NCBI GenBank assembly: GCA_019828595.1
Contig: JAHQRK010000026.1
Coordinates: forward strand, 310,001 to 374,000
Direction: 5' to 3'
Length of the DNA: 64,000 bases
Origin: Aphanomyces cochlioides
Taxonomy: Eukaryota; Oomycota; Saprolegniomycetes; Saprolegniales; Verrucalvaceae
How positions within the stretch are numbered: position 1 is the first letter of the stretch; every line of letters starts with the position of its first letter. The notes under the pieces were generated by a model. That model saw only the letters and a program-made list of their open reading frames with translations. It was not told where the DNA came from and did no database searches. The position numbers and the translations under genes are program-made. Shown piece by piece: positions 23,630 to 34,527 of this stretch.

Positions 23630-26600
23630 TTAGAGTTGATCGTCCTCCAAATCGAGGGGATCAATTTCGTCGGCGTTCATGGAGTGGTGAGCTTTGCTGC
23701 AGAGCTCGTCGATGTGGTAATTGTTGGTGATGCTTTTGAGCATCGAGATGGCCGACAAGACGGGAGCCGGCAAAGTGAACTTCTCGAGATTGTCGCTGAA
23801 GTTTTCGATCAAAGCAAACAGCGACCAGTCCGTCAAGCAGTTGGTGTCAGGCAATCTTGTTGCTTCTTGGTTCAATAGAACAGTCAGTGCCTCCGAGTTT
23901 GTGTAGAGGTCTGGGGCCCGATTTGAGAGGAATAAGTCAATCGTAGCAAGTGCAAAGAGGATGCGCTTGATCTCTGGTATGTCCGTGGTCAATTCTTCCA
24001 AGATTTCTGACGGGTGAATCTTGTATTGAGCCATGAAGTTGACGTGATGTTTGTAGTTGTGAGGCTTGCCTTGAGCTTTTAACAAAGCCATCTTGCGCTC
24101 AATAGTCTTGGTTGCAACAAGTGACTGAAACAAACTGAGGTCTTCATCTTGTGCGTACATAGCATGTGCAACGAGCTGAGGGTCATCTCGCAAAATGCGT
24201 TGACATTCGGTGATACTGCCTTCGACTTTCTTATCTCGAATGATCTTCTTCGCCAATTCGAGGTGGGCTGCAGCAGACTTGTTAAGTCGTTGTTTCTTCG
24301 CTTTGCCTTTGGTCTTTTTCGGGCGTGGCGCACTTGAATCTTCCAATACAATTCGAGGCACTGCAAAGTCTTCAAACGAGAGTTCCACGTCGTCTTCTTT
24401 GAGGATATGAAAACGGTTGGATGTCGGCAGGGGATCCAAACGTGGGGACGAAGGCAAAGTACGTTTTGGAGCTGGTCCAGACCGGTAGCCCGTTACCAAT
24501 TGAAGGTCCAGCGAGTTCTTGGGCTGCTCACTTGGTGGAGCAAGAGCGGGCGATTCGTTGGTAGACATTTCCACATCTTCTTGTTGTTTGTCTTGTCCAT
24601 TGTTGTTAGGGGGATCGCTGTCACCAGACATATCGACATCAGAGCCATGAGAAGGAGCTGTTGGCTGTGGTTGTTCATCTTGACCATCTCCAGATGCCTC
24701 AGTTGAGTCGGCCTTGCCTTCCGCATTTGTTCCAGGGTCTTGATCATGATCGTCTCCATCATGTTCAGGTTCTTTTTCTCCTGACGGAGGAGATTTTGCC
24801 GCTGCCTTGGCCGCTTTTGCCTTCGCTTTTTCAGCCTTGGCCTCTGCACGTCGTGAAACAATCGACGGAGGCAATGTCTTGTTCAGAGCAGCGATCTTGT
24901 GCTGAAACACGACGACAAAAGGCTGACCCGACGGATCCGTAATGGTGATTTCGCGTAGTGCGTCGCCGGATTTTGGCACCAACACTGCAGGAGGCGCAGA
25001 CGACTTGAAAATGACTCTCAAATGCGGCGACTTGATGTTCTGACCAGCAGTAGGGTTGAATGCTGCTATCACTGACTTGGTCAATGCAGCCATTTTCTTG
25101 ACAATCGCCTTGGCCATCGAAGGGTGACTGACCTTGTTGAACGTAACGTAGTAGTTGTTGCCATAACGCGAGTGCTTGGGAACCAGGAAGTCTTTGCCAC
25201 CAAGTCGAAACGTTGTGCCTCCCATTTCCACGCACGTAGACAAGTTGTAACTTGAGATCACAATGGTCTGTGGGTTCTTGTGGATCAAAATGTTCGGAAA
25301 TTTGGAGCCCCATAACGAACCAGGATTTTCCTTGACAAATTGATCGCAGATGACTTTTTCGGACCAGTCCTTGTAGGCTTCGCCCAACTTGACTGTTAGC
25401 TCGTACACTTGGGACTGGGGAGTGAGCAAAATGTTTTCAATGAAGGCGTCCATGTCACCAGAGTCTTTGTAGAATGCGTCCGCCATGGCCTCGCATCGCG
25501 CAATATCGTCATCGGCAATAGCATGAGCACCAGTGTTGCGATGTTTCGCGCCTTTGGGGGCATTGCCTTGCTTGGAATCTTTCTTGGACGAAGCTGAATC
25601 CTTGCCGGGAGTCTTTTGCGTCCATGGATTGGCCTTTTCAGCGTTTTGTTGCTCTTGATCGCCTTGTATTTTGTCTGCCGCGGTAGGAGGATCAACAGCG
25701 CCATTTCCTTGAGCAACGGATTTGTCGACAATGTCTTGATTTGACTGGTCATTGTCATTGTTTGTCGATTGTTCCTCTTGAATAACTTCTCCAGGAGTAT
25801 CACACGACTTCGCTTGGCCGTTAATGTCGCCTGACCCATCAACCTCAGAGTGAATTTGAGTATTTCCCTCGTCGGTTAAGGCCTCGGTTTCAGTAGAATC
25901 CTTCCCCTCGGCGTCTCCAGAGACCATATCCACGTCCTCTTGAGATTTTTTCTTCTTCCTCTCCCGTTCTAGGAGGCTCAGCACAGGGGGCGACGCGGTT
26001 GGTGGCTGCTGGCTCAGTCCCATTGGTCACGAGAAAGGCCGGGGCCAGACCCCCAGTGACAGGGGTAGAAGGGGAATCCATGCCATCCCCGCAGCACGGT
26101 GACTGGGGTACACCATTGCTCCGGCGAGAACCCAAATCGGGATACCGCCCCCGCCCCTCCGAAGAGGCCCCTGGGGGGAAGTAGACAGAACCGCAGGGTG
26201 TGCCCATAGGGGGGGCCCTCGTAGCCTCTAGGGCTGGCATGGACCCCGTTTTCTCGCCGCCTTCACTGGGGATCGACTCCAATTGGAGTCCAGGGAAGCA
26301 GCCACCACAGGCACAAGGCCCCAGTGGTTCTCCCTCCTGAGTGAGGGCTTCGCTAGACAAGTTAACGACAGTGGTCTGGGGGTCAACCACTGACCCACTG
26401 AGGTTGACCCCCCCTGGAACTCCGGCGAGTGGAGCACCAGGTGAAGCGCTGGGGGAGCGAGACGCAGATTGGTCTCCAGAGACGCTGTTGGGGTCGAACT
26501 CGACCTCCACTTCGGCCCTAGGGTTAGGTGTAGAGACATTACTCACACCACTTCCGCCATCCTGATTGGACGACGAAAGTGGGTGAGGTGATACAATACC

Positions 26601-26666
26601 TGGAATGATGGTGACTCCGTGAGTGTTGGTCTCACGGAGCTCGGAACAGCTGTTGGCGTTGGACAT
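23630..26666 (-). pseudogene. LINE ORF1 of copy A, frameshifted
   Basis: Gag-like ORF1, normally 1011 aa from ATG (26664-26666 here). A run of six T at 25946-25951, where B, C, D, E1 and E3 have five, shifts the frame near residue 240. It splits the gene into an N-terminal reading frame (~240 codons, ending near 25890) and a C-terminal frame to the stop at 23630. The rest is collinear with the intact ORF1 of copy B. The lesion is in a homopolymer, so a sequencing error is possible. Without correction, copy A would need ORF1 protein from elsewhere. Confidence 0.88.
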
Positions 26667-26928
26667 TTTGAGCGCGGCGGCACTTGATAACTTCTTGACT
26701 TGAGGGGTACGAGGCAAATTCGGAAGTTTGCCGAAATAGTTGAGATGTGGTTTGAGCCACGAATTGCTCGTCGGAGCGAAACTCTCACAAGAATACACTT
26801 TGGAAAGTGAATTGTGACTTGTCCGATTCAATTTTCAAAATACGAGAATTTCGTGCCACCCATGACGGAGTTGTTCGTTCATACCGAGTACAGGTCGATG
26901 ATCATTGGGTACAAAATGAGCACAAGTC

Positions 26929-27004
26929 GTTGATTGGTTAAAAGTGTGCTTGTACGTTTGGAACTGAGAGTTCCAAATGTACAAGCACAGTTGATTGGTT
27001 AAAA
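26929..27004. repeat. 46-bp foldback flanked by 15-bp direct repeats
   Basis: Direct repeats GTTGATTGGTTAAAA lie at 26929-26943 and 26990-27004. Between them, arms at 26945-26965 and 26969-26989 are inverted copies (21 bp, one mismatch) around a 3-nt GAG loop. Perfect 15-bp direct repeats next to a near-perfect foldback look like a tiny non-autonomous insertion with target duplication, or a promoter-type double CCAAT (ATTGG) arrangement. No related copy is in the window to decide. Confidence 0.6.
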
Positions 27005-27066
27005 CACTATCGATTGTTGTGCGGCGGTATTTAACGACGACGATCACAGTCGGATTTCTCTCATAA

Positions 27067-27243
27067 CGTGGGGCAAAACCGAATGACGATGCCAAGATTT
27101 GTCAAGCGTATTTCGTGCAACATCCTATGGAGTTGTCGTATGTCAAAGGTGACATCTACAGAAGTCCTTACCGCGGTGTATTCTATACTTGTCCTTTGGA
27201 TTTGACCACCGGGGAGAGGCGATCTCGGAGAATGCAACGCTGA
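27067..27243 (+). other. 58-codon open stretch, possible remnant of a host exon
   Basis: Stop-to-stop frame: TAA at 27064-27066 precedes it and TGA at 27241-27243 ends it. The only ATG codons are at 27127 and 27232. The peptide includes QAYFVQHPMELSYVKGDIY and is not low complexity or LINE-like. I do not recognise it. It could be the tail of a gene disrupted by E1/A, or chance. Confidence 0.2.
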
Positions 27244-27296
27244 AGTTCACGCACGCTGACTTTGAAGATCTCACAGCATACCATGGATGGCATTGA

Positions 27297-27868
27297 ACTT
27301 CCGAATTTGCCTCGTACCCCTCAAGTCAAGAAGTTATCAAGTGCCGCCGCGCTCAAAATGTCCAACGCCAACAGCTGTTCCGAGCTCCGTGAGACCAACA
27401 CTCACGGAGTCACCATCATTCCAGGTATTGTATCACCTCACCCACTTTCGTCGTCCAATCAGGATGGCGGAAGTGGTGTGAGTAATGTCGCTACATCTAA
27501 CCCTAGGGCCGAAGTGGAGGTCGAGTTCGACCCCAATAGTGTCTCTGGAGACCTATCTGCGTCTCGCTCCCCCAGCGCTTCACCTGGTGCTCCACTCGCC
27601 GGAGTTCCAGGGGGGGTCAACCTCAGTGGGTCAGTGGTTGACCCCCAGACCACTGTCGTTAACTTGTCTAGCGAAGCCCTCACTCAGGAGGGAGAACCAC
27701 TGGGGCCTTGTGCCTGTGGTGGCTGCTTCCCTGGACTCCAATTGGAGTCGATCCCCAGTGAAGGCGGCGAGAAAACGGGGTCCATGCCAGCCCTAGAGGC
27801 TACGAGGGCCCCCCCTATGGGCACACCCTGCGGTTCTGTCTACTTCCCCCCAGGGGCCTCTTCGGAGG
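27297..27868 (+). other. Structured GC-rich 5' region of the LINE RNA
   Basis: Four local inverted repeats lie in the leader and first ~510 nt of ORF1. They are: a 9-bp stem with 7-nt loop (27385-27393/27401-27409); an 11-bp stem with 13-nt loop (27612-27622/27636-27646); the perfect 16-bp palindrome GACTCCAATTGGAGTC (27734-27749); and CCTC-TTCG-GAGG, a UUCG tetraloop hairpin (27857-27868). They are kept in the copies that contain this region. The coding stretch is rich in Gly, Ser and Pro, and base composition changes sharply at about 28066. A translational or packaging role is inference. Confidence 0.6.
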
Positions 27869-30252
27869 GGCGGGGGCGGTATCCCGATTTGGGTTCTCGC
27901 CGGAGCAATGGTGTACCCCAGTCACCGTGCTGCGGGGATGGCATGGATTCCCCTTCTACCCCTGTCACTGGGGGTCTGGCCCCGGCCTTTCTCGTGACCA
28001 ATGGGACTGAGCCAGCAGCCACCAACCGCGTCGCCCCCTGTGCTGAGCCTCCTAGAACGGGAGAGGAAGAAGAAAAATCTCAAGAGGACGTGGATATGGT
28101 CTCTGGAGACGCCGAGGGGAAGGATTCTACTGAAACCGAGGCCTTAACCGACGAGGGAAATACTCAAATTCACTCTGAGGTTGATGGGTCAGGCGACATT
28201 AACGGCCAAGCGAAGTCGTGTGATACTCCTGGAGAAGTTATTCAAGAGGAACAATCGACAAACAATGACAATGACCAGTCAAATCAAGACATTGTCGACA
28301 AATCCGTTGCTCAAGGAAATGGCGCTGTTGATCCTCCTACCGCGGCAGACAAAATACAAGGCGATCAAGAGCAACAAAACGCTGAAAAGGCCAATCCATG
28401 GACGCAAAAGACTCCCGGCAAGGATTCAGCTTCGTCCAAGAAAGATTCCAAGCAAGGCAATGCCCCCAAAGGCGCGAAACATCGCAACACTGGTGCTCAT
28501 GCTATTGCCGATGACGATATTGCGCGATGCGAGGCCATGGCGGACGCATTCTACAAAGACTCTGGTGACATGGACGCCTTCATTGAAAACATTTTGCTCA
28601 CTCCCCAGTCCCAAGTGTACGAGCTAACAGTCAAGTTGGGCGAAGCCTACAAGGACTGGTCCGAAAAAGTCATCTGCGATCAATTTGTCAAGGAAAATCC
28701 TGGTTCGTTATGGGGCTCCAAATTTCCGAACATTTTGATCCACAAGAACCCACAGACCATTGTGATCTCAAGTTACAACTTGTCTACGTGCGTGGAAATG
28801 GGAGGCACAACGTTTCGACTTGGTGGCAAAGACTTCCTGGTTCCCAAGCACTCGCGTTATGGCAACAACTACTACGTTACGTTCAACAAGGTCAGTCACC
28901 CTTCGATGGCCAAGGCGATTGTCAAGAAAATGGCTGCATTGACCAAGTCAGTGATAGCAGCATTCAACCCTACTGCTGGTCAGAACATCAAGTCGCCGCA
29001 TTTGAGAGTCATTTTCAAGTCGTCTGCGCCTCCTGCAGTGTTGGTGCCAAAATCCGGCGACGCACTACGCGAAATCACCATTACGGATCCGTCGGGTCAG
29101 CCTTTTGTCGTCGTGTTTCAGCACAAGATCGCTGCTCTGAACAAGACATTGCCTCCGTCGATTGTTTCACGACGTGCAGAGGCCAAGGCTGAAAAAGCGA
29201 AGGCAAAAGCGGCCAAGGCAGCGGCAAAATCTCCTCCGTCAGGAGAAAAAGAACCTGAACATGATGGAGACGATCATGATCAAGACCCTGGAACAAATGC
29301 GGAAGGCAAGGCCGACTCAACTGAGGCATCTGGAGATGGTCAAGATGAACAACCACAGCCAACAGCTCCTTCTCATGGCTCTGATGTCGATATGTCTGGT
29401 GACAGCGATCCCCCTAACAACAATGGACAAGACAAACAACAAGAAGATGTGGAAATGTCTACCAACGAATCGCCCGCTCTTGCTCCACCAAGTGAGCAGC
29501 CCAAGAACTCGCTGGACCTTCAATTGGTAACGGGCTACCGGTCTGGACCAGCTCCAAAACGTACTTTGCCTTCGTCCCCACGTTTGGATCCCCTGCCGAC
29601 ATCCAACCGTTTTCATATCCTCAAAGAAGACGACGTGGAACTCTCGTTTGAAGACTTTGCAGTGCCTCGAATTGTATTGGAAGATTCAAGTGCGCCACGC
29701 CCGAAAAAGACCAAAGGCAAAGCGAAGAAACAACGACTTAACAAGTCTGCTGCAGCCCACCTCGAATTGGCGAAGAAGATCATTCGAGATAAGAAAGTCG
29801 AAGGCAGTATCACCGAATGTCAACGCATTTTGCGAGATGACCCTCAGCTCGTTGCACATGCTATGTACGCACAAGATGAAGACCTCAGTTTGTTTCAGTC
29901 ACTTGTTGCAACCAAGACTATTGAGCGCAAGATGGCTTTGTTAAAAGCTCAAGGCAAGCCTCACAACTACAAACATCACGTCAACTTCATGGCTCAATAC
30001 AAGATTCACCCGTCAGAAATCTTGGAAGAATTGACCACGGACATACCAGAGATCAAGCGCATCCTCTTTGCACTTGCTACGATTGACTTATTCCTCTCAA
30101 ATCGGGCCCCAGACCTCTACACAAACTCGGAGGCACTGACTGTAGGCGTTCCAACTTCACTTGTACAAAGCAGAGCGCTCGTCCAAGTTCCACTTCATGT
30201 CCCCTGTCCCTACCCCCTTGAAGAAGACAGTCTTCAAAGAGTTGGTGGTTAA
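27358..30252 (+). pseudogene. LINE ORF1 of E1, truncated by internal deletion
   Basis: ATG at 27358 begins MSNANSC. The first 929 residues match ORF1. After ...SEALTV the frame enters ORF2 DNA out of phase across the deletion joint (30143/30144), adds ~35 unrelated residues and stops at 30250-30252, inside element B. Lost are the last ~82 ORF1 residues and all of the ORF2 N-terminus. The host ATG at 27283 is in frame with ORF1 through the leader, so a transcript from the left could add MDGIE plus leader-encoded residues; the phase may be chance. Confidence 0.85.
30235..30248. repeat. Target-site duplication of element B, left copy
   Basis: CAAAGAGTTGGTGG, repeated exactly at 37625-37638 on the other side of B. 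The base before it is T on both sides, so the duplication can be read as 14 or 15 bp. It lies in the E1 ORF2 fragment. Confidence 0.95.
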
Positions 30253-30394
30253 ATGAGTTGTATTAACCTTATTTTTGAGCAAAGGCCCTAATGACTTACT
30301 AATTTGCCTCGTACTGTATAAATAGAACTTGGAAAACAGAATATGGCAAAGTGGTCATTGAACAGGAGATGAAGTGAGTGAGCCGTCAGCTCAC

Positions 30395-33300
30395 TCATGA
30401 AACGACGCTGTCAGGAATGGCGTGTTGACGTAACCAGGGGTCCGAAGATAGATGCTTGAGCACATTGAATACCTTGGTGTATCCCTTCTTGAGAGGGAGA
30501 TCAACCAGGAGCTGTTGTAGATGTAGCTTGATCAAAGAGGCAGCATGAATGGCAACTTCCATCGGACTCTTCGCTGTGAGGTCGGGTCGAAAGGTGCGAT
30601 CGGCACGTTGGAGCCATATTTGATAATACACGCAGGCTCGGACAATCGGCCAGATCTTCAGATAGCCACGGATGTAGTATCCATCGGACGGCTTGGGCGT
30701 CTCGTAGAACATTTCCAGACACGTGGACGGAAAGGAACACTCGAGCAGTCGCTGGATCGCCTTGAAGAAATACCAAACAGATTGACCATATCCACAAGAG
30801 AACAGGAAATGCTCGTACGTCTCATTGACACGACAGAAGACACACGTCGGCTTGGGGTCTTGGTACTGAAACAGATATTGCATGGCGTTGGCGCGGAGAA
30901 GGGTCTTGAAAATGAACTCTCCATATCGAGGGAGAATGTGGTCGGGTTGGAGGAAGGCGGCAAGTTGGGTAAGGCGCTTGGGGTCTTCGTAAAAGTTGGA
31001 TGGCAGGTTGAGATGCTTGGTAGGAAGAATGGACGAGCTGACAGCTGGAGAAGCTCTGATCTTAGCCGATTTCGAAGTCGCAAGCGCCAACAAGATCGGA
31101 CTCGAGTCAGGGTGTATCATCCAGTGCCATTCCATCCATTCAGAGCTAGGCGTCGGCAAGTGGAACACGGGAGCATCCTCTTCAGAAACAATCTCAAACA
31201 ATCGTGATAACTTGGTCACCAAGATTGAGATCCATTGTTTCGTTGGAGGGACAAAATTGGCTTGGCGGCAGGCACAGTTGATTTTGTCGAACAAGATCGA
31301 AGCTGGCCAAACTCGCTGACACGGAGTCAACAAATGCGACAACTTCGTGATGTGAAGCGACGCCAATACATTGGCTTGGTCTTGCGTCGATGTAGAGCAC
31401 TGATCGTATAGGTCTTCGAGTCCAGGCAGATACGAGTTGTGCCAAAGGGGAACATCCAAAGATGAGATGTGATTTGGACAGCCGTACGGAGTCCAGCGAG
31501 ATTCAAACCAGCTACTCAATAAGGCTTTCCACATTGGAGTGATATTGGGATTCTTGTACAGTTGTCTGATGAATGCAGAAGAGCCATTTGCCAAGAGGAG
31601 ATCTCGGGGGGAACCCCATGGATGAAAAGCCTTCTCGAGGAGAGTATAGCCCGGCGTAATCCAGGCGGACATGGCAGACTTGCGGGGTGGGGTGGTGATG
31701 GCTTGAATGCATCTGATCATGACAGAGCGGTTGTGTTGTTGCCATAAAGCAAGTGCATGGTGCAGGCCTAAGCCACCGGACTTCTTCGGCATGAATATGA
31801 TCTCCTTTTTGATCAAACGGAGGCCATGGACAGAGGAGGATGGGTTGATTTCTTCACCATGCATAAATTGAAGCATGGCCTTGTCGATCTTTTTGGCCAG
31901 GTCTTTGTCGGCAGGGACAAAAGCCAGTTGGTACCATAACACAGGCAGACATATGCTGTGCAGGATAGTGACTTTTCCGGCCATGGTTCGAGCCTTGTAG
32001 AGCCACAAAGACAAGCGAGCCACAAACTTCTCAAACACGTAATTGAAACGTGCCAATGGAGAAAGATTGGGCGCAACCAAGATACCAAGAGCCTTCACGG
32101 GACTGTCGGAAGTAACTTGTAGTGAGGCAAGGTTCCCATTCAACTGGCTGTAGGTCAGAATTTGGGTCTTGTCTACGTTGAGTCGGAAACCAGACTTGTC
32201 GCAAAAGGTTTGAACCAATGCAAGCTGCCGGTGGAGGCACGTCTCATTTGCCGCATAGAGTTGCGAGTCGTCGGCAAAGTAACTCCCAGTGTGGTAGCGA
32301 TCCCCACACTTGATGCCATAGTTGGAGTGTTGCCGTAGGAGTTGGCACATCGGTTCCAAAGCGATCACAAACAGAAGTGGCGACAGTGGATCACCTTGCA
32401 ACACACCGCGTGAGATGTGAACTGGCTTGGACAAGAAGCCGTTCACCAAGATGCGAGACTTGCGGCCCGAGTACAGTACGCGAACCATGTCAACAAAGGT
32501 TTCGGGAAAGCCATAGTGACGGAGGACGCGGAGCAAGTACGCGTGGTCCACGCGATCAAAAGCTTTCTCAAAGTCAAGCAGTGCCACCATCGAGGACGGA
32601 CTGTGTAGTTTGATGTGGTGCAGCATGTCATCCAGTCGTGCAATATTGGTTTGGATATTGCTTCGACGGATAAAGCCTTGCTGGTCCGGGTGGATGATGT
32701 GTCGAATGTGGCGCTGAAGTCGATAAGCCAGAATACTCGTCAGGATTTTCACATCCGTGTTGAGTAGGCTAATGGGCCGATAGTTCTTGGCTTGTGACTT
32801 GGGGCCTTTCTTGTGCAGCAACACCAGCGTACTGACAAGTTGCATGGGAGTCAAGCGAGGGTGAGAATGGAGCTGGTGTGTGAATAGCAGCTCCAATACC
32901 AACGACCACTTGTGAGGTGCAAGTTTGAGGACTTCGAATGGCAGAGCGTTGGGACCTGGCGCTGAGTTCGAACTGCTGTGTCGAATAGCATGATAGAACT
33001 CGTTGGCGCGCAAGGGAGCCGACAGCTCTTTCTGGGCTTGCTCTGGCAGTTGTTTGTGTCGAGTCAATGGGGTCAGAAATGACGACACTTCGTCTCCAGA
33101 TCGCTGCACCTCGGGAGCTGCAAACAAGTCCTTGTAGTAGTCGACCAGGACGTCAGACATGCCTTGTTGATTGGAGACAACATTTCCATTGACATCCACC
33201 AACTCTTTGAAGACTGTCTTCTTCAAGGGGTAGGGACAGGGGACATGAAGTGGAACTTGGACGAGCGCTCTGCTTTGTACAAGTGAAGTTGGAACGCCTG

Positions 33301-34449
33301 GTCTTGACGAAACTGCTTGTCTCGATCTTGCAGCTCGTGAATTTGCTTTTGAAGGTCTCGCACTCGATCCACCAGCACTGAATCTTGACGCATGTTGGGG
33401 ACTTGCAAAAGCGAAGCGATCTCGACAGCTAACTTCTTCAACGGCAGACGTTGTTTCTCCAATCGTTGAGAATGGAATTCTTTGAGTTGGGAGCGGATAT
33501 CATTGACCAGTATGTCGTAGGCCTTGGAGATATTGTGGAATGTTGGAGACTTGTCCAAAAATCGATCCAGACATCCATGAACAATCTCGGCCGCTCGTGG
33601 TAGACGAAGTAGCCAAGTTGGAGCTTTCCATGATCCAGAGCCATGACGCAATGTTTGACGCTTTGAGATGATACGACAAGCCACGTGGTCAGCCTGTGGA
33701 ACGTGTGGCATGTGCGTCGCCTTCCAATGACGAAGACCCGCCAAGGTGGACGAACAAAAGATGTAGTCGAGTCGGTTGGTGAGTGTGGGACTTGTGAAGG
33801 TTCTTGCCACGGGGTTTTGACGGCGAAACAGATCCACCAGAGACAAACTGTGCATCCATTGTTCCAGTTGAAGGGTGCCGGCCATGGTGGAGGTACTGGG
33901 TCTCAACGAATCCAAATCTTTGTTGAGAGTGCAGTTGAAATCTCCTCCAACAATGTGGAGCGCATGTGGAGGAAAGTCGCGTGGCAATTCTTCGAAGTAA
34001 CTTGCTCGTTCTTGGAAGGCTGCCGGCGCATAGATATTGTGGAGAACGACTGTCAGTGGACCCAGAGTACATCGCACTTGTAGATAACGACCACGAAGCA
34101 CTGGGTTGTCATGAGGGACTTGAGTGGCGTTCTTCAAAGGAGAGTGAGGATGTATCAACGTAGCCAGACCTCCAGTGGCTGGCGACGTGGATACTTCAGG
34201 GTAAATAGGCTCTTCAAAGAACAAAGAGCCTTCGTGGTTTGTGATGCGTTGCCAATGGAACGCAACACGGTCGTGGAGACTTGGCGTGCGGAAACGGGTT
34301 TCTTGGATAAAGGAAACGTCGTGAACACTTGATAGTTTGTCGAGGATGTACCGATGACTGTTGGAGAAGCCATTGGTGTTGAGGGAGATGATTTGTGGGT
34401 CCCAGTCCACGAGTTCAGTTGGGACATCGGAGAAGTTGTTGTCACTCAT
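30395..34449 (-). pseudogene. LINE ORF2 of copy B, one-base frameshift
   Basis: Same protein as ORF2 of A. A run of four G at 33227-33230, where A, C, D and E have five, shifts the frame near residue 408, between the endonuclease and RT domains. The endonuclease half therefore reads from the ATG at 34449 and ends near 33223, and the RT + zinc half lies in another frame to the stop at 30395. All catalytic motifs remain in the two halves. The lesion is in a homopolymer, so read error is possible. A variant Ile replaces Met at residue 313, shared only with C. Confidence 0.9.
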
Positions 34450-34527
34450 CACGAGTACAGATGAAAATGAGTAGAATGGAGGGGTCAGAGGGGAGGTTGA
34501 AATGGATTGAAGCAGGGGATAGAAGCC

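Larger units (their letters stand above)
19350..26727 (-). mobile_element. A: full-length LINE copy (7378 bp)
   Basis: Complete element on the minus strand, from the 3' end (ttaaatgag on the plus strand, 19350) to the 5' end (cggaagt, 26721-26727). Order in the sense direction: 61-nt leader, ORF1, 78-nt pyrimidine-rich gap, ORF2, 146-nt 3' UTR. No poly(A) tail. The left flank is E0 (ending gg). The right flank is unrelated unique DNA, and the expected duplication of ...taccaactgg is absent, so one flank has been lost or exchanged. ORF2 is intact; ORF1 carries a one-base insertion. Confidence 0.93.
26728..27296. other. Unique spacer between two head-to-head LINE 5' ends
   Basis: 569 bp unlike the LINE or satellite, lying between the 5' end of A (-) and the 5' end of E1 (+). 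It contains a short foldback with flanking direct repeats (26929-27004) and a 58-codon open stretch (27067-27243). The rest shows no gene, tRNA or further repeat that I can support. It is the only DNA in the window that could be original host sequence. Neither edge shows a target-site duplication matching the other side of A. Confidence 0.8.
27297..30248 (+). mobile_element. E1, left part: internally deleted LINE copy
   Basis: Sense-strand element starting exactly at ACTTCCG (27297). ORF1 is joined at 30143/30144 directly to ORF2 codon ~385, an internal deletion of about 1.5 kb with no microhomology at the joint. It is then interrupted at ...gttggtgg (30248) by element B and resumes at 37625. 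The 16 nt upstream, beginning CCATGG, are its predicted target-site duplication. Its 3' half is further cut by E2 at 38937. Confidence 0.92.

Noticed and set aside
20295..25842. Many 60-160 codon frames antisense or shifted within ORF1 and ORF2
   Set aside because: They recur in every copy because the DNA does, but are shadows of ORF1/ORF2 in other frames with no recognisable motif.
26835..27095. 86-codon minus-strand frame in the unique spacer
   Set aside because: It spans the foldback and direct repeats and shows no domain; probably chance.
27297..27312. Oomycete flanking promoter motif in the LINE leader
   Set aside because: One mismatch to the consensus as I recall it, in a short degenerate motif; not used to assign the organism.
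27297..27420. HDV-like self-cleaving ribozyme at the LINE 5' end
   Set aside because: No downstream strand complementary to the first 6-7 nt is found within the first ~120 nt, so the P1 helix cannot form locally.
30140..30150. ORF1-ORF2 joint in E1 and E2 as a spliced-out intron
   Set aside because: The removed segment would start TC and end CC, and lacks GT-AG; the joint has no shift ambiguity that would rescue it.
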